From Pyropia yezoensis (Eukaryota; Rhodophyta; Bangiophyceae; Bangiales; Bangiaceae): a stretch of DNA of 64,000 nt. The number at the start of each line of letters is the position of its first letter. Within the stretch, counting starts at the first letter, position 1. The position numbers and the translations under genes were made by a program. The notes beneath the pieces are model-generated. The model searched no databases and was not told where the DNA came from. It saw nothing but the letters and a program-made list of their open reading frames with translations. Location: assembly GCA_009829735.1 (NCBI GenBank), contig CM020619.1, forward strand, positions 440,590-504,589. Reading direction: 5' to 3'. Of the stretch, positions 10,901 to 18,602 are shown one piece after another.

Positions 10901-12028
10901 TACCTGCTCATCATATGTGACCGGTTCTCCAAGTTCACTCGAGCAATCCCGCTGAGGACCATCACGGCTCTGGATGTCACGTCAGCCTTCTGCGAGTACT
11001 GGATAGCTGCCTATGGCCCTCCAGACTCCGTCTTAACCGACAACGGTCCCCAGTTCGCATCCCTGTTCTTCCAAGGAGTCTGTGACCTGATGGGCATCAA
11101 GAACTTGTACACTACGACGTACCACCCTCAAACGAACGGCCAGGTGGAACGATTCAACCGGACCCTAGTAGACATGCTACGGCACTACGTGGAGGAGCAC
11201 CAAGAAGACTGGGACGAGCTCCTGGCTGTCCTCACTCTAGCCTACAACTCCCGAGTTCACCGGACAACGGGGGTCGCTCCACTCGACTTTGTCACCCCAA
11301 GGCGGCTGACCAACTTCTCCCTGGAAAGAATACCAGACGGTCTCCAGCCTGCACTGAAGTCAGGTCCCAAGGCAAAGGATGAGTTCCTGGAACAACTGAA
11401 GCTCCTGCTCCCAAGAGTCAAGGAGTCAATCTCGAAGACCCAGGAGCGATACAAGCGGGGCTATTACAAGGGCGTTCGGGAAAGGAACAAGGAACTGGGT
11501 GGTGGCGACTGGGTTTTTGTGGACATCCATAGCAAGACCCGGGGAAAGCTGGACTCGAAGACGGATGGACCTTATGAGATCCTGAATACGGACGGTTGGA
11601 CCTTTCTTCTAGACGTGGATGGCTCCCCGTACCGCGTGAGCAGCGACCATGTCACCCGAGCCCCACCGCCAAGCCAACGGGACTTGACCCGGCGCAAGCG
11701 GGCCGCAGTACCCTGGCTATCCCAAGAAGAAGGTCGGGAATATGTCTACGTCAAGTTTGTGGACCATGCCTGGAGAGACGGACGCCTGTACCTGCGAGTA
11801 CGCTGGTTCGGTTTTAACCCGGCAGATGATACCTGGGAACCCTCAAACCGGCTACCCATCGCGGATGCCTGTGCCTACACGCGACGGAACGGGATAGAGG
11901 GCACTCCAGTGGCCAGAGCCGGCAAGATTCTGGAGTCGGACTCGGAGGAGGACCAAGAGGATGGGGCCAACCAAGACCCTCGGGACGAGCCGAGTTCATC
12001 CGCAACGGATGCGGAACAAGAGGATTGA
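7934..12028 (+). CDS. pol: Pol polyprotein of gypsy element A (PR-RT-RH-IN-chromodomain)
   Basis: It is read in the -1 frame after the heptamer at 7928; no ATG begins the frame, which supports frameshift expression. About 1,364 codons remain open. Domains: aspartic protease with VNTGAGPS (AAC at 8171-8173 where the catalytic Asp is expected); reverse transcriptase with FCVDYRRLN, LPFGLTNAPATFQ and a YLDD catalytic box at 9536-9547; RNase H with ETDACG and RTDHASLRWLL; integrase with an H-H-C-C zinc site (LEHSSPQAGHPG to CVSCARN) and a D-D-E core (MDILG, LTDNGPQF, GQVERFNR); and a chromodomain at about 11740-11890 (VKFVDHAWRDGRLYLRVRWFG, DTWEP). RT, RNase H and integrase look intact. The protease Asn is a likely inactivating change unless rescued in trans. 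Chromodomains usually steer integration to particular chromatin. Confidence 0.93.
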   Translation, partial: RVGQALSPSVFPNLQRQGTSTCSPLACREKGRRLPAQPVAAWTLCLFKGTLLVLRKENLKINACMRVGDSLPQAVTPVVNTGAGPSVITENLLPPGWRRHAWRAPTRTHIVEASGQTLRPLGRLPVAIYVNNEPMLFPFLIVKTLSVPLILGWDFQKQHVKSILPGEGKVQFNHGFVSPVLEHLDAKVRVAKSKRERIPPSTLTLFKPVLLPPRSETKVQVTTRIAGQCLIYGRKEFLAKHRLYLAHGHHKKVERHTPFSVLIVNVSRKPITLAKSTRVGTAEPYRGSARAMSKEDLLNLQQELASNLTALDVPPKQEQAGSATPKPEQAPPGMPKVKQENVPPDLKEALEQLLQEYRHLWSGELGKMDATLHRIQLKPDAKPVHMQPYRAGPHRRDEIEKQVNKMLKMDVIEPSDGEWAFSVVVVPKTGGHFRFCVDYRRLNEMTVKDVYPIPRMDDCIDFLGDATLFSTLDCNAGYWQIPLADEDKDKTTFTCHLGLFRCKRLPFGLTNAPATFQRAIDIILSGLRWRTCLVYLDDIIVFSKTPAEHLEHLREVLALLSKAGVTLKAEKCHLFETEVEYLGHVLSPGELRVNEKNIKALRHARQPKTQTELKSFLGMCNVYRRFVRDYALIARPLTKLTSKKLPAQLPVLDEKQTAAFEELKKRLTTTPVLALPKREGQFVLETDACGVQVGCSLLQQQPDGHFLPIGYYSRVLTPAEKNYSTTERECLAVVLACFLLRPYLEGQEFLIRTDHASLRWLLCMDSSQGRVARWRLRLSEFKYKVCTRAGREHHCADTMSRLETPAADTGPIPEEIPWFILPNVGRGWHAPLYETPEAHQPVTIHRMLEAQLTDPQCLELRHQMDLNRNSRFSESTDGLLVRVSPFDGASQVYVPRGLRADILRLEHSSPQAGHPGINRMYASMRRHYYWETMASDVHKYLEACVSCARNRLSQRKKTSKLRLFPAAEPFASLSMDILGPLPETSSGNIYLLIICDRFSKFTRAIPLRTITALDVTSAFCEYWIAAYGPPDSVLTDNGPQFASLFFQGVCDLMGIKNLYTTTYHPQTNGQVERFNRTLVDMLRHYVEEHQEDWDELLAVLTLAYNSRVHRTTGVAPLDFVTPRRLTNFSLERIPDGLQPALKSGPKAKDEFLEQLKLLLPRVKESISKTQERYKRGYYKGVRERNKELGGGDWVFVDIHSKTRGKLDSKTDGPYEILNTDGWTFLLDVDGSPYRVSSDHVTRAPPPSQRDLTRRKRAAVPWLSQEEGREYVYVKFVDHAWRDGRLYLRVRWFGFNPADDTWEPSNRLPIADACAYTRRNGIEGTPVARAGKILESDSEEDQEDGANQDPRDEPSSSATDAEQED

Positions 12029-12173
12029 GAAGAAGGGAACGGGTATATCAAGGAGAACACGCAATACAAGCATGGAACAATCAAGGAAAACAAGCACCCG
12101 CTCGGGCAACCCTTCTCTCCGCCTCTTCCCTCCTCGCTTCTCCCAAGACCCTCACCCTCCTTGCCTCCAACTA

Positions 12174-14291
12174 CTACTCCCGGCGCGGACGCTGAGCCGC
12201 GGGAGTGTCCTCCAGCGCTGCCTCCGCGGCACGACGGGAACCGGAGGAAGACGGGATGACGTAGTGCGGTGGACGCGGTGCATCCCGGTATGACGCCATC
12301 GGAGTAGTACCGGTAGCTTCCGGGGGCTCCCGCTCATCCAGATATGCCCGTCGGCGCCCCTGGAAGCCAGTGAAGGTTTCTGACCACTGCTGGGCCAAGC
12401 CATGCCGCGTCAAGGTCGCCAGAAGTTCGCCAACCACCGGGCTGTTCGACATCTGGCCGCTGTCCGCGCAAGCAAATACCCGGTCAACCACGTTGTTCAA
12501 GACGCTGGCGTAAGTGCCCAGCACCAGGGAAGACCCGACGCCCTCAACCTGCACCGGAAGACGACCCAGCTGGTCTTCAATCATACCGACGTCGTACTGG
12601 TCGCATGTCGGACCACCTTGGATCAGGTACCAGTCAGGCACCCGGAAGCGGGTAAGGCGCAGAGTCGGCGCCGGAATCTCGAACCGCCCCGAGGATGACA
12701 CCACCGGACGGTCCACAACGGCCCCCGAAACCGGAGGACCCAACTCCAGCGGAGGCACAGCGCCGCCGGCGTTGGAAGAAGGCGTCCGAGGCGGAGCGGC
12801 CGGAGTGGTAGGCGACCGCACGGTCACCCCCAGACTCGCCGCAGACAGGCGCGGTGCCGGAGGAGCTTGAAGTACCGGCACAGCCGGAACAGGGCGTGAA
12901 CGCGCCGGCGACGGTTCAGGTGAGGCCACCGGGGCGACAGGTGCAACAGGAGGAAGCGGAGCCGCCGCAGACGCCTGACCGACCGCCGCGGCCCATCCCG
13001 ACTCCTGCACCGGCGGCCCAACTGGCAGAAGATCAAGGGCGGCCGGGGCAGGAAAGCTACCTAGCTGCGGCCACGCCGGAAGCGGCGTCGCCAGCTGCAC
13101 CTTGGCCGGAGAAGACTGATAGACCACCTGCGCCCAACCGAAGCCATCCCGACGCGAGCGGTTCTGGTCGGCAATCGCGTTCAAGAAGTTCCGGTCATGC
13201 ACCGGCACCAGACGCCGGAAGTCAATCATCGCCTGGAAGAGCCCCTTGTACTCTTCGTCCTGGCTGCACAGGAAGTCGACGGTCAACTTGTCGACAATCC
13301 AGACCATCAGGAGGTCAGGGAGAAACCAAAGCCGGTTGGACACCAAGACCTCGTGAAGCCAGTGGTTGGCCGCCAAGACTGTCATCTCGGACGTGTACAT
13401 CATGTACGGGATCGAGTGGAAGAAGCCCTTGATCGACGCCTGAGTCAAGGCGTCCAAGAAGTACCAGGTGAAGGGGATGCTGGAAGGAGCAAACCCGACC
13501 GGGATCTCGACTTCCTGCTGCTGCGGGATGACCTTGGGGTAGTACGCCGCCCGGTTGGCCTTATCCAGCTTCCAGAACTCCTGATGGTTGCAGCTCACGA
13601 GGAAGTCACGCTGACGGCCGCGTCGCTCGCCTTGCTCCCGTGCCGGTGACAACTTGGAGTACTTCCGGGTCAGGAAAGGCGGCTCCAGAGCGACCATGCT
13701 CGGACGGGGGTCGCAGTTCAGGCTCCCCGACCCCTTGAGCGCCTCGTCCCAGACCTTGAGCGCCCGGTGGACGTACCCTTCCTCCTCCGGCCACCGGAGA
13801 ACGGACGCGGACACGCGACGCTCGGTCAAGGGTAGATCCAGCACCAGCGCGAAGGGGAGATCCTCCAGACGAGCAACCCAAGAGGAACCCGAGAAGCTCT
13901 GGGAGCGGTCTTGTGCCAGGCGCATCTGGTACGCCGTGTGAAGACGAGCCTTATCCATCTCGGTCAGGACCCCGCGCTGGAGTTCCTTGCGCCAGAGGTC
14001 CAAGCAATCCTGCTGGCACTGGGCCGCGCCGGCGTTGCCGACCACCGTGGAGTAGCGCCGGCCCGCCAGAGGGTCCTGCCCAAGAAGCATCTCCGGGAGA
14101 CCCACCGGGGGGGTCTCGACCGGGTGCATCACAGAAGCCGGGGGAACCCGATCCGTCCCCGCCGTAGCGACCGGCGCCGACATCGACACCCGAGGAACCG
14201 GAGGCAGGAGAGGGGCGCGACTACCCGAGTTCTCCTCCGCAACACTCGCCGCCGGAACCACGGGCCCAGCTTGGATCTCGGAACTGGACAT
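12174..14291 (-). CDS. Antisense accessory ORF of gypsy element A, unknown function
   Basis: A 705-aa uninterrupted frame on the strand opposite gag-pol, in the space between pol and the 3' LTR. The start chosen is the ATG at 14291 (MSSSEI); an upstream TTG also keeps the frame. Layout: disordered Pro/Val-rich N-terminus to about residue 95; a predicted helical region including LDLWRKELQR; a globular hydrophobic segment (about 240-370) with WYFLDALTQ and RLWFLPDLLMVWIVDKL; a Pro/Ala linker (about 420-540); and a C-terminal block (VPDWYL, VLNNVVDRVF, QQWSETF). No catalytic motif, signal peptide or envelope-type cleavage site was seen. The antisense ORF at 49593-51383 shows the same order of conserved blocks, so the frame is probably a real protein. 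Antisense extra ORFs are known in some plant gypsy elements; similarity to them was not tested. Confidence 0.75.
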   Translation of the reverse strand: MSSSEIQAGPVVPAASVAEENSGSRAPLLPPVPRVSMSAPVATAGTDRVPPASVMHPVETPPVGLPEMLLGQDPLAGRRYSTVVGNAGAAQCQQDCLDLWRKELQRGVLTEMDKARLHTAYQMRLAQDRSQSFSGSSWVARLEDLPFALVLDLPLTERRVSASVLRWPEEEGYVHRALKVWDEALKGSGSLNCDPRPSMVALEPPFLTRKYSKLSPAREQGERRGRQRDFLVSCNHQEFWKLDKANRAAYYPKVIPQQQEVEIPVGFAPSSIPFTWYFLDALTQASIKGFFHSIPYMMYTSEMTVLAANHWLHEVLVSNRLWFLPDLLMVWIVDKLTVDFLCSQDEEYKGLFQAMIDFRRLVPVHDRNFLNAIADQNRSRRDGFGWAQVVYQSSPAKVQLATPLPAWPQLGSFPAPAALDLLPVGPPVQESGWAAAVGQASAAAPLPPVAPVAPVASPEPSPARSRPVPAVPVLQAPPAPRLSAASLGVTVRSPTTPAAPPRTPSSNAGGAVPPLELGPPVSGAVVDRPVVSSSGRFEIPAPTLRLTRFRVPDWYLIQGGPTCDQYDVGMIEDQLGRLPVQVEGVGSSLVLGTYASVLNNVVDRVFACADSGQMSNSPVVGELLATLTRHGLAQQWSETFTGFQGRRRAYLDEREPPEATGTTPMASYRDAPRPPHYVIPSSSGSRRAAEAALEDTPAAQRPRRE

Positions 14292-14474
14292 GACGTCCAG
14301 ACTCCGGGGGAACGAGAGGGCCAAGGTGAAGGAGAGAAGGGGGCAGAGAACCGGAGCAGGTGATCGTGACCAGGGTGAAGACGCTCGACCTCGGCACCGG
14401 TGTGGACGTGCTCGAGGCTGTGCACGGTGGCACCTGGTTCGGCCCGAGGACGTGCCGGACTAGGGAGGGAGCTA

Positions 14475-15045
14475 TGTAGCATCCCTGGCCCCGACTTGGC
14501 GCCGACCCGGGACTACAACCAGAGGGCACCAGGTGCCAGAACACGCCCGCCGTGTGGTGATGGTTGGCGGCCGTGGCCCGTGCCCGGCACTGGGATGCGG
14601 TGGACTACGCTATCCACACGTGAGAGAGGGATTTCTGATGGGTTTTTGCATACTTGTGAGGGACTTGATTTGAGAGAATTTGAGTGTGAGATTAGTGAGT
14701 GGGAATAGAATTAGTAGTGATAGTGGCCCCCGACCTGACGAGGTTAGACTCGGGTCGGGGCCACTCGGGGTTATGGGGGGGCTACCTGGCCAACGTGCCG
14801 AGGCTCCCCCAGATGCACGTTAAGAGGGACAGCGAGGCGCCCTTGGCCCGCGCCCTCAGGAAAAAGACAACTGCGCGTTTGCTTTCCTCTTCCCCGTGTG
14901 CACTACCGTGCGTATCTGTTTGCTCTGCGAGCAGGCACGTGAGGCAACAGGCATACCATTCTCGTAGTTCCCCTTTCTGTGTTACCTGTCCCTTTCCCCC
15001 GAGGGATATTGACACGTGTCTGAGAGGATCGAGTTTTATACCACA
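14475..15045 (+). repeat. 3' LTR of gypsy element A
   Basis: 571 bp, differing from the 5' copy only at 15001. It is preceded by the polypurine tract at 14462-14470 plus gcta, and followed by GGGGG. Confidence 0.95.
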
Positions 15046-16020
15046 GGGGGGCGCGGGGGTGGGCGGGATTGCGGACCCGTGATGGGGGTGGTATAGTTTG
15101 CCAAGAGAGGGGAGGGCAACCGCCCTATCCTTTCCGAGGGGAGGACAATCGCCCTATCCTTTCCGAGGAGAGGGCAACCGCCCTATCCTTTCCGCCCACT
15201 CTCTTCTGCTCTTCATCCCTGCCGCAGGCGCTTATCCCTTGCCTCTGGGGGTGGCCCCTCCACACCCTTCCGGCCCCCGCACAGCAGCACGTCGCTGCCG
15301 TCGCTGCGTAGCCACCGTTCGCTACATAGAAGAGGGGCAGGGAGAGCCAAAGAGAGATGGATAGTGCCGTCGGCTGTCGGCGCTTGGGAGGCGGTGGTGG
15401 GCGCCATCCTAAGATGGGCCGCCCGGCGCCCTGTCTGCGCGTGGCACCGCCGGCTGTCACGGCCAGCTACAGCGTCGAATAAACCCATAACTGTGGCGGA
15501 AGGGCTCTTCCTCGAGCCGTCGATTTGTCCTGCGCTCCTTGTACGTGTGGAAGGGGGTGGGGGTGGGGGAGGAGTATGATGAGGCGGGGTCGCGGGTAGA
15601 CAAGGCGGTGCCAGACGCCGTCTTCTATGGCAAAGAGGCGGGCGGGCAGCCGTTGGCGGCTTCCTCCTCTTCGGAGGAGCCACGGGGCAGGGAGAATGGC
15701 GCTGGCGGGGTCGCGTGAGTGGCGGCAGCCGGGCAGAGGGATGTGCTTTTTTTCGTGCCCCTATGCTTGGCTCTCCCCCCAACCAGACTATTTTTACTCT
15801 TCACTTTACCCAAGCAGAGGTAACCACTTCACTCCCATTATCATTGACGGTGCCAACAACCTTGGACCCAGACAGGCATTGAGCCACCCCACTACTGCTG
15901 ATGCAGCGGCTGCGTCGACGACCAGCGCCGTGCCCATCCCTATGTTGAACGCCCAATTCTGTACAGTACAGAGCGAGCCAGATAAATCTCTCCACCCCCG
16001 ACCCACGACGTGGTACGCCC
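15046..16020. other. Flank of element A with short tandem repeats; no supported gene
   Basis: Apart from the 30-bp tandem repeats described separately, no gene is convincing. A minus frame at 15806-16270 has a hydrophobic stretch (FNIGMGTALVVDAAAASAVVGWL) but no recognisable family. Confidence 0.3.
15110..15194. repeat. Three tandem copies of a 28-30 bp unit
   Basis: The unit gagggcaaccgccctatcct (then ttccgag) is repeated at about 15110, 15140 and 15168 with one or two changes each. Each unit has a small palindrome (gggc-aacc-gccc) able to form a hairpin. Confidence 0.75.
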
Positions 16021-16022
16021 CC

Positions 16023-16640
16023 ATGGCCTCGACGCCAGCTTGGAAGGCCACCACCATCAGCGGGCCGCCGGCGCCGCCGCCACAGTCTCCGCCCCCGTCC
16101 CCGGTGGCGCGTCGGAAGAGCCGGCCGTCGTGGCGGCGGTGGCCACCGCCACCGCTACCGCCACCGCCACCACGACAGCCACTGCGGGGCGAGCTGCCGC
16201 CAGCGTCCTGGCCATAGATGGCGCCCGGTGGGCGGCCGTGAGGGAGGCCGCTGTGGAGTTTTTGTCTCACTTGAAGTCGCCGGGCGAGAGGATGCCCGGC
16301 CCCCCAGGCAGCGACAGACGGTGAGCGTCACGGTGATTGCCGCGGCTGCGGTGGCGGCGGCGACGGTGGCGGCAGCGGCGACGACAGCCACGAAAGAGCG
16401 GGGACGGCGGCGGCCGCAGCCGCGGGGTGTGTGTCAAGTGCGGGGCGCCGCCCACGCGCGGCGGAAGTGGCCTGCCCAAAGCGGCTGACGCGACGCCGAG
16501 GAGGGGCGCGCCCGCCACCTGCCGCGGTTGTTGGTCCACCGGGCACAGCAGCGGAGGCAACGGCAGCGGCGGCGGCGGCGGCGGCGGTTGCGGCGGCGGC
16601 GGCGCCCCCCCCCATTGCCCCTGCCGCCACGCCCCGTGAG
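16023..16640 (+). other. Low-complexity candidate coding region with two CxxC pairs
   Basis: An ATG in cccATGg at 16023 opens a short Pro-rich frame. Further on, the frame at about 16420-16560 contains CVKCG, then after roughly 30 residues CRGCWSTGH, which resembles a zinc-ribbon arrangement. It is embedded in (GCC/GGC)n sequence that codes for Ala or Gly runs in every frame. The pieces are in different frames, and no splice sites were confirmed. It may be a spliced host gene or repeat noise. Confidence 0.2.
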
Positions 16641-17519
16641 GGACTCCGAGGAGGTTGCAACGTCCGCCGAGGGGTCCCCTATGGTGGCCACGCCCGGCGA
16701 CACGTCACGGTGGCGGTCGCCACCTCGCCGTCGGGTGTCACCCGAATGAACTCCCGACTGAGTTGGGGTGGCCAGTTGCCCGTCCGTACTCCCAGTCCTG
16801 CTGGCTTGAGAGACCTCTTGTCCCTCTGCGACCACAGGTACACCTACCTGTGTCTCATCAGTATTCAAAGGCACTGGAGTACGTACATCACCCGTGTACT
16901 CCCCGGACGACGGGGGGTCCGATCCAGCCATGTTGGGTAACGATCCGTACGACACAGTCCAAGACCACCGTTCCTCTGAGACAGAGGGCTCCCTACACCC
17001 GGGTGCACCCAGAGGTAAAGTGCACCTCTGTCCCCTGCTGCTCCACCAAATGTGGCAAAAAACCACTCGCGCACCCAGCATCCAAGTTGGGGTGGTGCAC
17101 AAGGGCTGCGTCCCGTGTCGGGGGAACCAGAAGAAGTGCAAGTCGCACACACGCTGTCCCTGTTGTGGGGCAATCCCCCCACTAACAAACAAGAAGATGG
17201 TGTGTGGGCCAACATTTTCTTGGTCGGGACGGGGAAGCAGGGCCGAGCCCCGCTGTCCCTCCCCTTATCCCCCCAGGGTCCCTCAAATTCTCGCCACTCA
17301 GAATCTCTCACCCCAGCACCTGCCCACCGGGCCACACGAAAATTCAAGACGATAAAATGCAGAAAATCCTCAAATCCATGTTGGATTTATTATCAAGCAA
17401 AGTATCCCTCACTTGGGGAAATTCGGGATCAAATGCAATGGGAGGAAAGGGTCAGACCAGTTGTCCCCCGTCCCAGTATGGCGCGCTCTGCCCCCCTACG
17501 TGGGGCCAGTTCTGCCACA
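16640..17519 (-). mobile_element. 5' fragment of a gypsy element (element D): LTR, PBS, start of gag
   Basis: On the minus strand a putative LTR (17519-17051, 469 bp) begins TGTGGCA and ends TGCCACA, a perfect 7-bp terminal inversion. Two bases later comes the 17-nt primer site shared with elements A and B (17048-17032), then a leader and an ATG in cccaacATGgct at 16931, the same gag start context as element A. The gag frame (MAGSDPPSSGEY...) runs in a Ser/Thr/Gly-rich, gag-like N-terminus and dissolves into Gly/Arg repeats near 16640. Capsid, zinc knuckle and pol are absent, so this is a truncated remnant. Confidence 0.65.
17051..17519 (-). repeat. Putative LTR of element D
   Basis: The 3' end is fixed by the adjacent primer site. 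The 5' end is chosen for the TGTGGCA...TGCCACA terminal inversion and its similarity to the element B LTR start (TGTGGC...GCCCC). No second copy is present in the window. Confidence 0.55.
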
Positions 17520-17564
17520 ACGCGGACTGCGCGGAGCTCGTAGTTGCAAGCGAGTCGAGATGAA

Positions 17565-17835
17565 CGTGAGGAGGAGGCCGACGACGAGGCCGCGAGGAGG
17601 CCGACAAGGATAAAGTCGAGGAGGCCGATGAGGAGGCCGTAGAGGAGGCTGACGGGGTGGCCAACGGGAAGACGGACGAGGAAGCCGACGAAGATGTCGT
17701 CGAAGAGGTCGACGGGGAGGCCGTCGAGGAGGCCCCCAAGGAGGCCGACGCGGAGGCCGACGGGGAGGCCGATGGGGAGGTCGACCGGGAGGTCGACGGG
17801 GAGGCTGACGGATATGACGATAGGCACACCGGCCC
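17565..17835 (+). repeat. GAGGCCGACGNN minisatellite with acidic coding frame
   Basis: Degenerate 12-bp units (gaggccgacggg and variants) fill this stretch. One plus frame reads as an acidic repeat (EADGEADGEVDREVDGEADG) that stops at 17858. Minus frames read (LPVG)n or (SAS)n. It may belong to a low-complexity gene or be plain tandem DNA; with no flanking conserved domain I call it a repeat. Confidence 0.6.
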
Positions 17836-18060
17836 GTCCAGGGGGCCGCGGCCGCGGTAGGTGACGCGGGCGCCGCCGCGGCTGCCGCGGCAACGGTCGC
17901 GCCCTCCGTGCAGAACCGCCTCTTCATCACGTACATAGCGCTGGCGTGTGCACGGGTAGCCAACACGGCCCACCGCCGCCGCCGGTCGTGGCTTTAGTGG
18001 TTCAAATTCCTCACGCTGGGAGCTCAGCTGGGCGACATTGTGTGGTGGCTGGCTGCGCAA

Positions 18061-18535
18061 ATTCTAGCCCCTTCATGCATAGAGGATCGCTTTGGGGTGG
18101 GTCAAAGGGGGTGGTCGGCGGCGGTCGGGAGGCGAAGGGAGGGAGGTTTGAGACTCTCGATGATAGAGAGAAGCATGTGGGAGAGTTTGCTTTGGTTTGG
18201 AGCACAGGAAGGGGTAGGTGAGGGGGGGGTTCACGCGTAGATTCTAGCCCCTTTATGCGTGTAGGGGCGACTTGGGGGGGTCAAAGGGGGTGGTCGGCGG
18301 TGGTCGGGAGGGGAAGGGAGGGTGCTTTGAGACTCTTGGGGTGGAAGAAGCATGTGGGAGAGTTTGGTTTGGATTTGAGCACGGGAAGGGGTAGGTGGGG
18401 GGGGGGTTCACGCGTAGATTCTAGCCCCTTTATGCATGTAGGGGCGACATGGGGGGGGTCAAAGGGGATGGTCGGCGGTGGTTGGAAGGGGAAGGGAGGG
18501 TGGTTTGAGACTCAGGGGCAGGGAGAAACAAGCGG
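18061..18535. repeat. Tandem repeat, about 178 bp unit, 2.6 copies
   Basis: Copies begin with attctagcccctt(c/t)atgc at 18061, 18241 and 18418, giving periods of 180 and 177 bp. Each contains a G-rich core (ggtcaaagggggtggtcggcgg), gtttgagactc, and ends gggggttcacgcgtag. The third copy is truncated near 18535. Confidence 0.85.
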
Positions 18536-18602
18536 GAGCGCACGCACTCCGCTACGGAGTGTTACGCACCGGTCCTTCCGACGTGTGGACAGAGTACCGC
18601 AG

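Larger units (their letters stand above)
5397..15045 (+). mobile_element. Complete Ty3/gypsy chromovirus (element A)
   Basis: A 9,649-bp LTR retrotransposon. LTRs at 5397-5967 and 14475-15045 are both 571 bp, start TGTAGC, end ACCACA and differ at one position (A5923 versus G15001), so the insertion is young. GGGGG flanks it on both sides (5392-5396, 15046-15050), a 5-bp target duplication although the flanking G-runs make it weak by itself. The interior order is primer site, gag, protease-RT-RNase H-integrase-chromodomain, an antisense ORF, a purine tract (agggaggga, 14462-14470), then the 3' LTR. PR-RT-RH-IN order with a C-terminal chromodomain defines a Ty3/gypsy chromovirus. Confidence 0.95.

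Noticed and set aside
15110-15194. Short regularly spaced repeats considered as CRISPR
   Set aside because: Direct tandem units without spacers, in eukaryotic DNA.
17995-18075. tRNA-like box A (agctcagctgg) and ggttcaaattcc
   Set aside because: The boxes are in the wrong order and spacing, and no acceptor stem pairs. No tRNA was found in the window.
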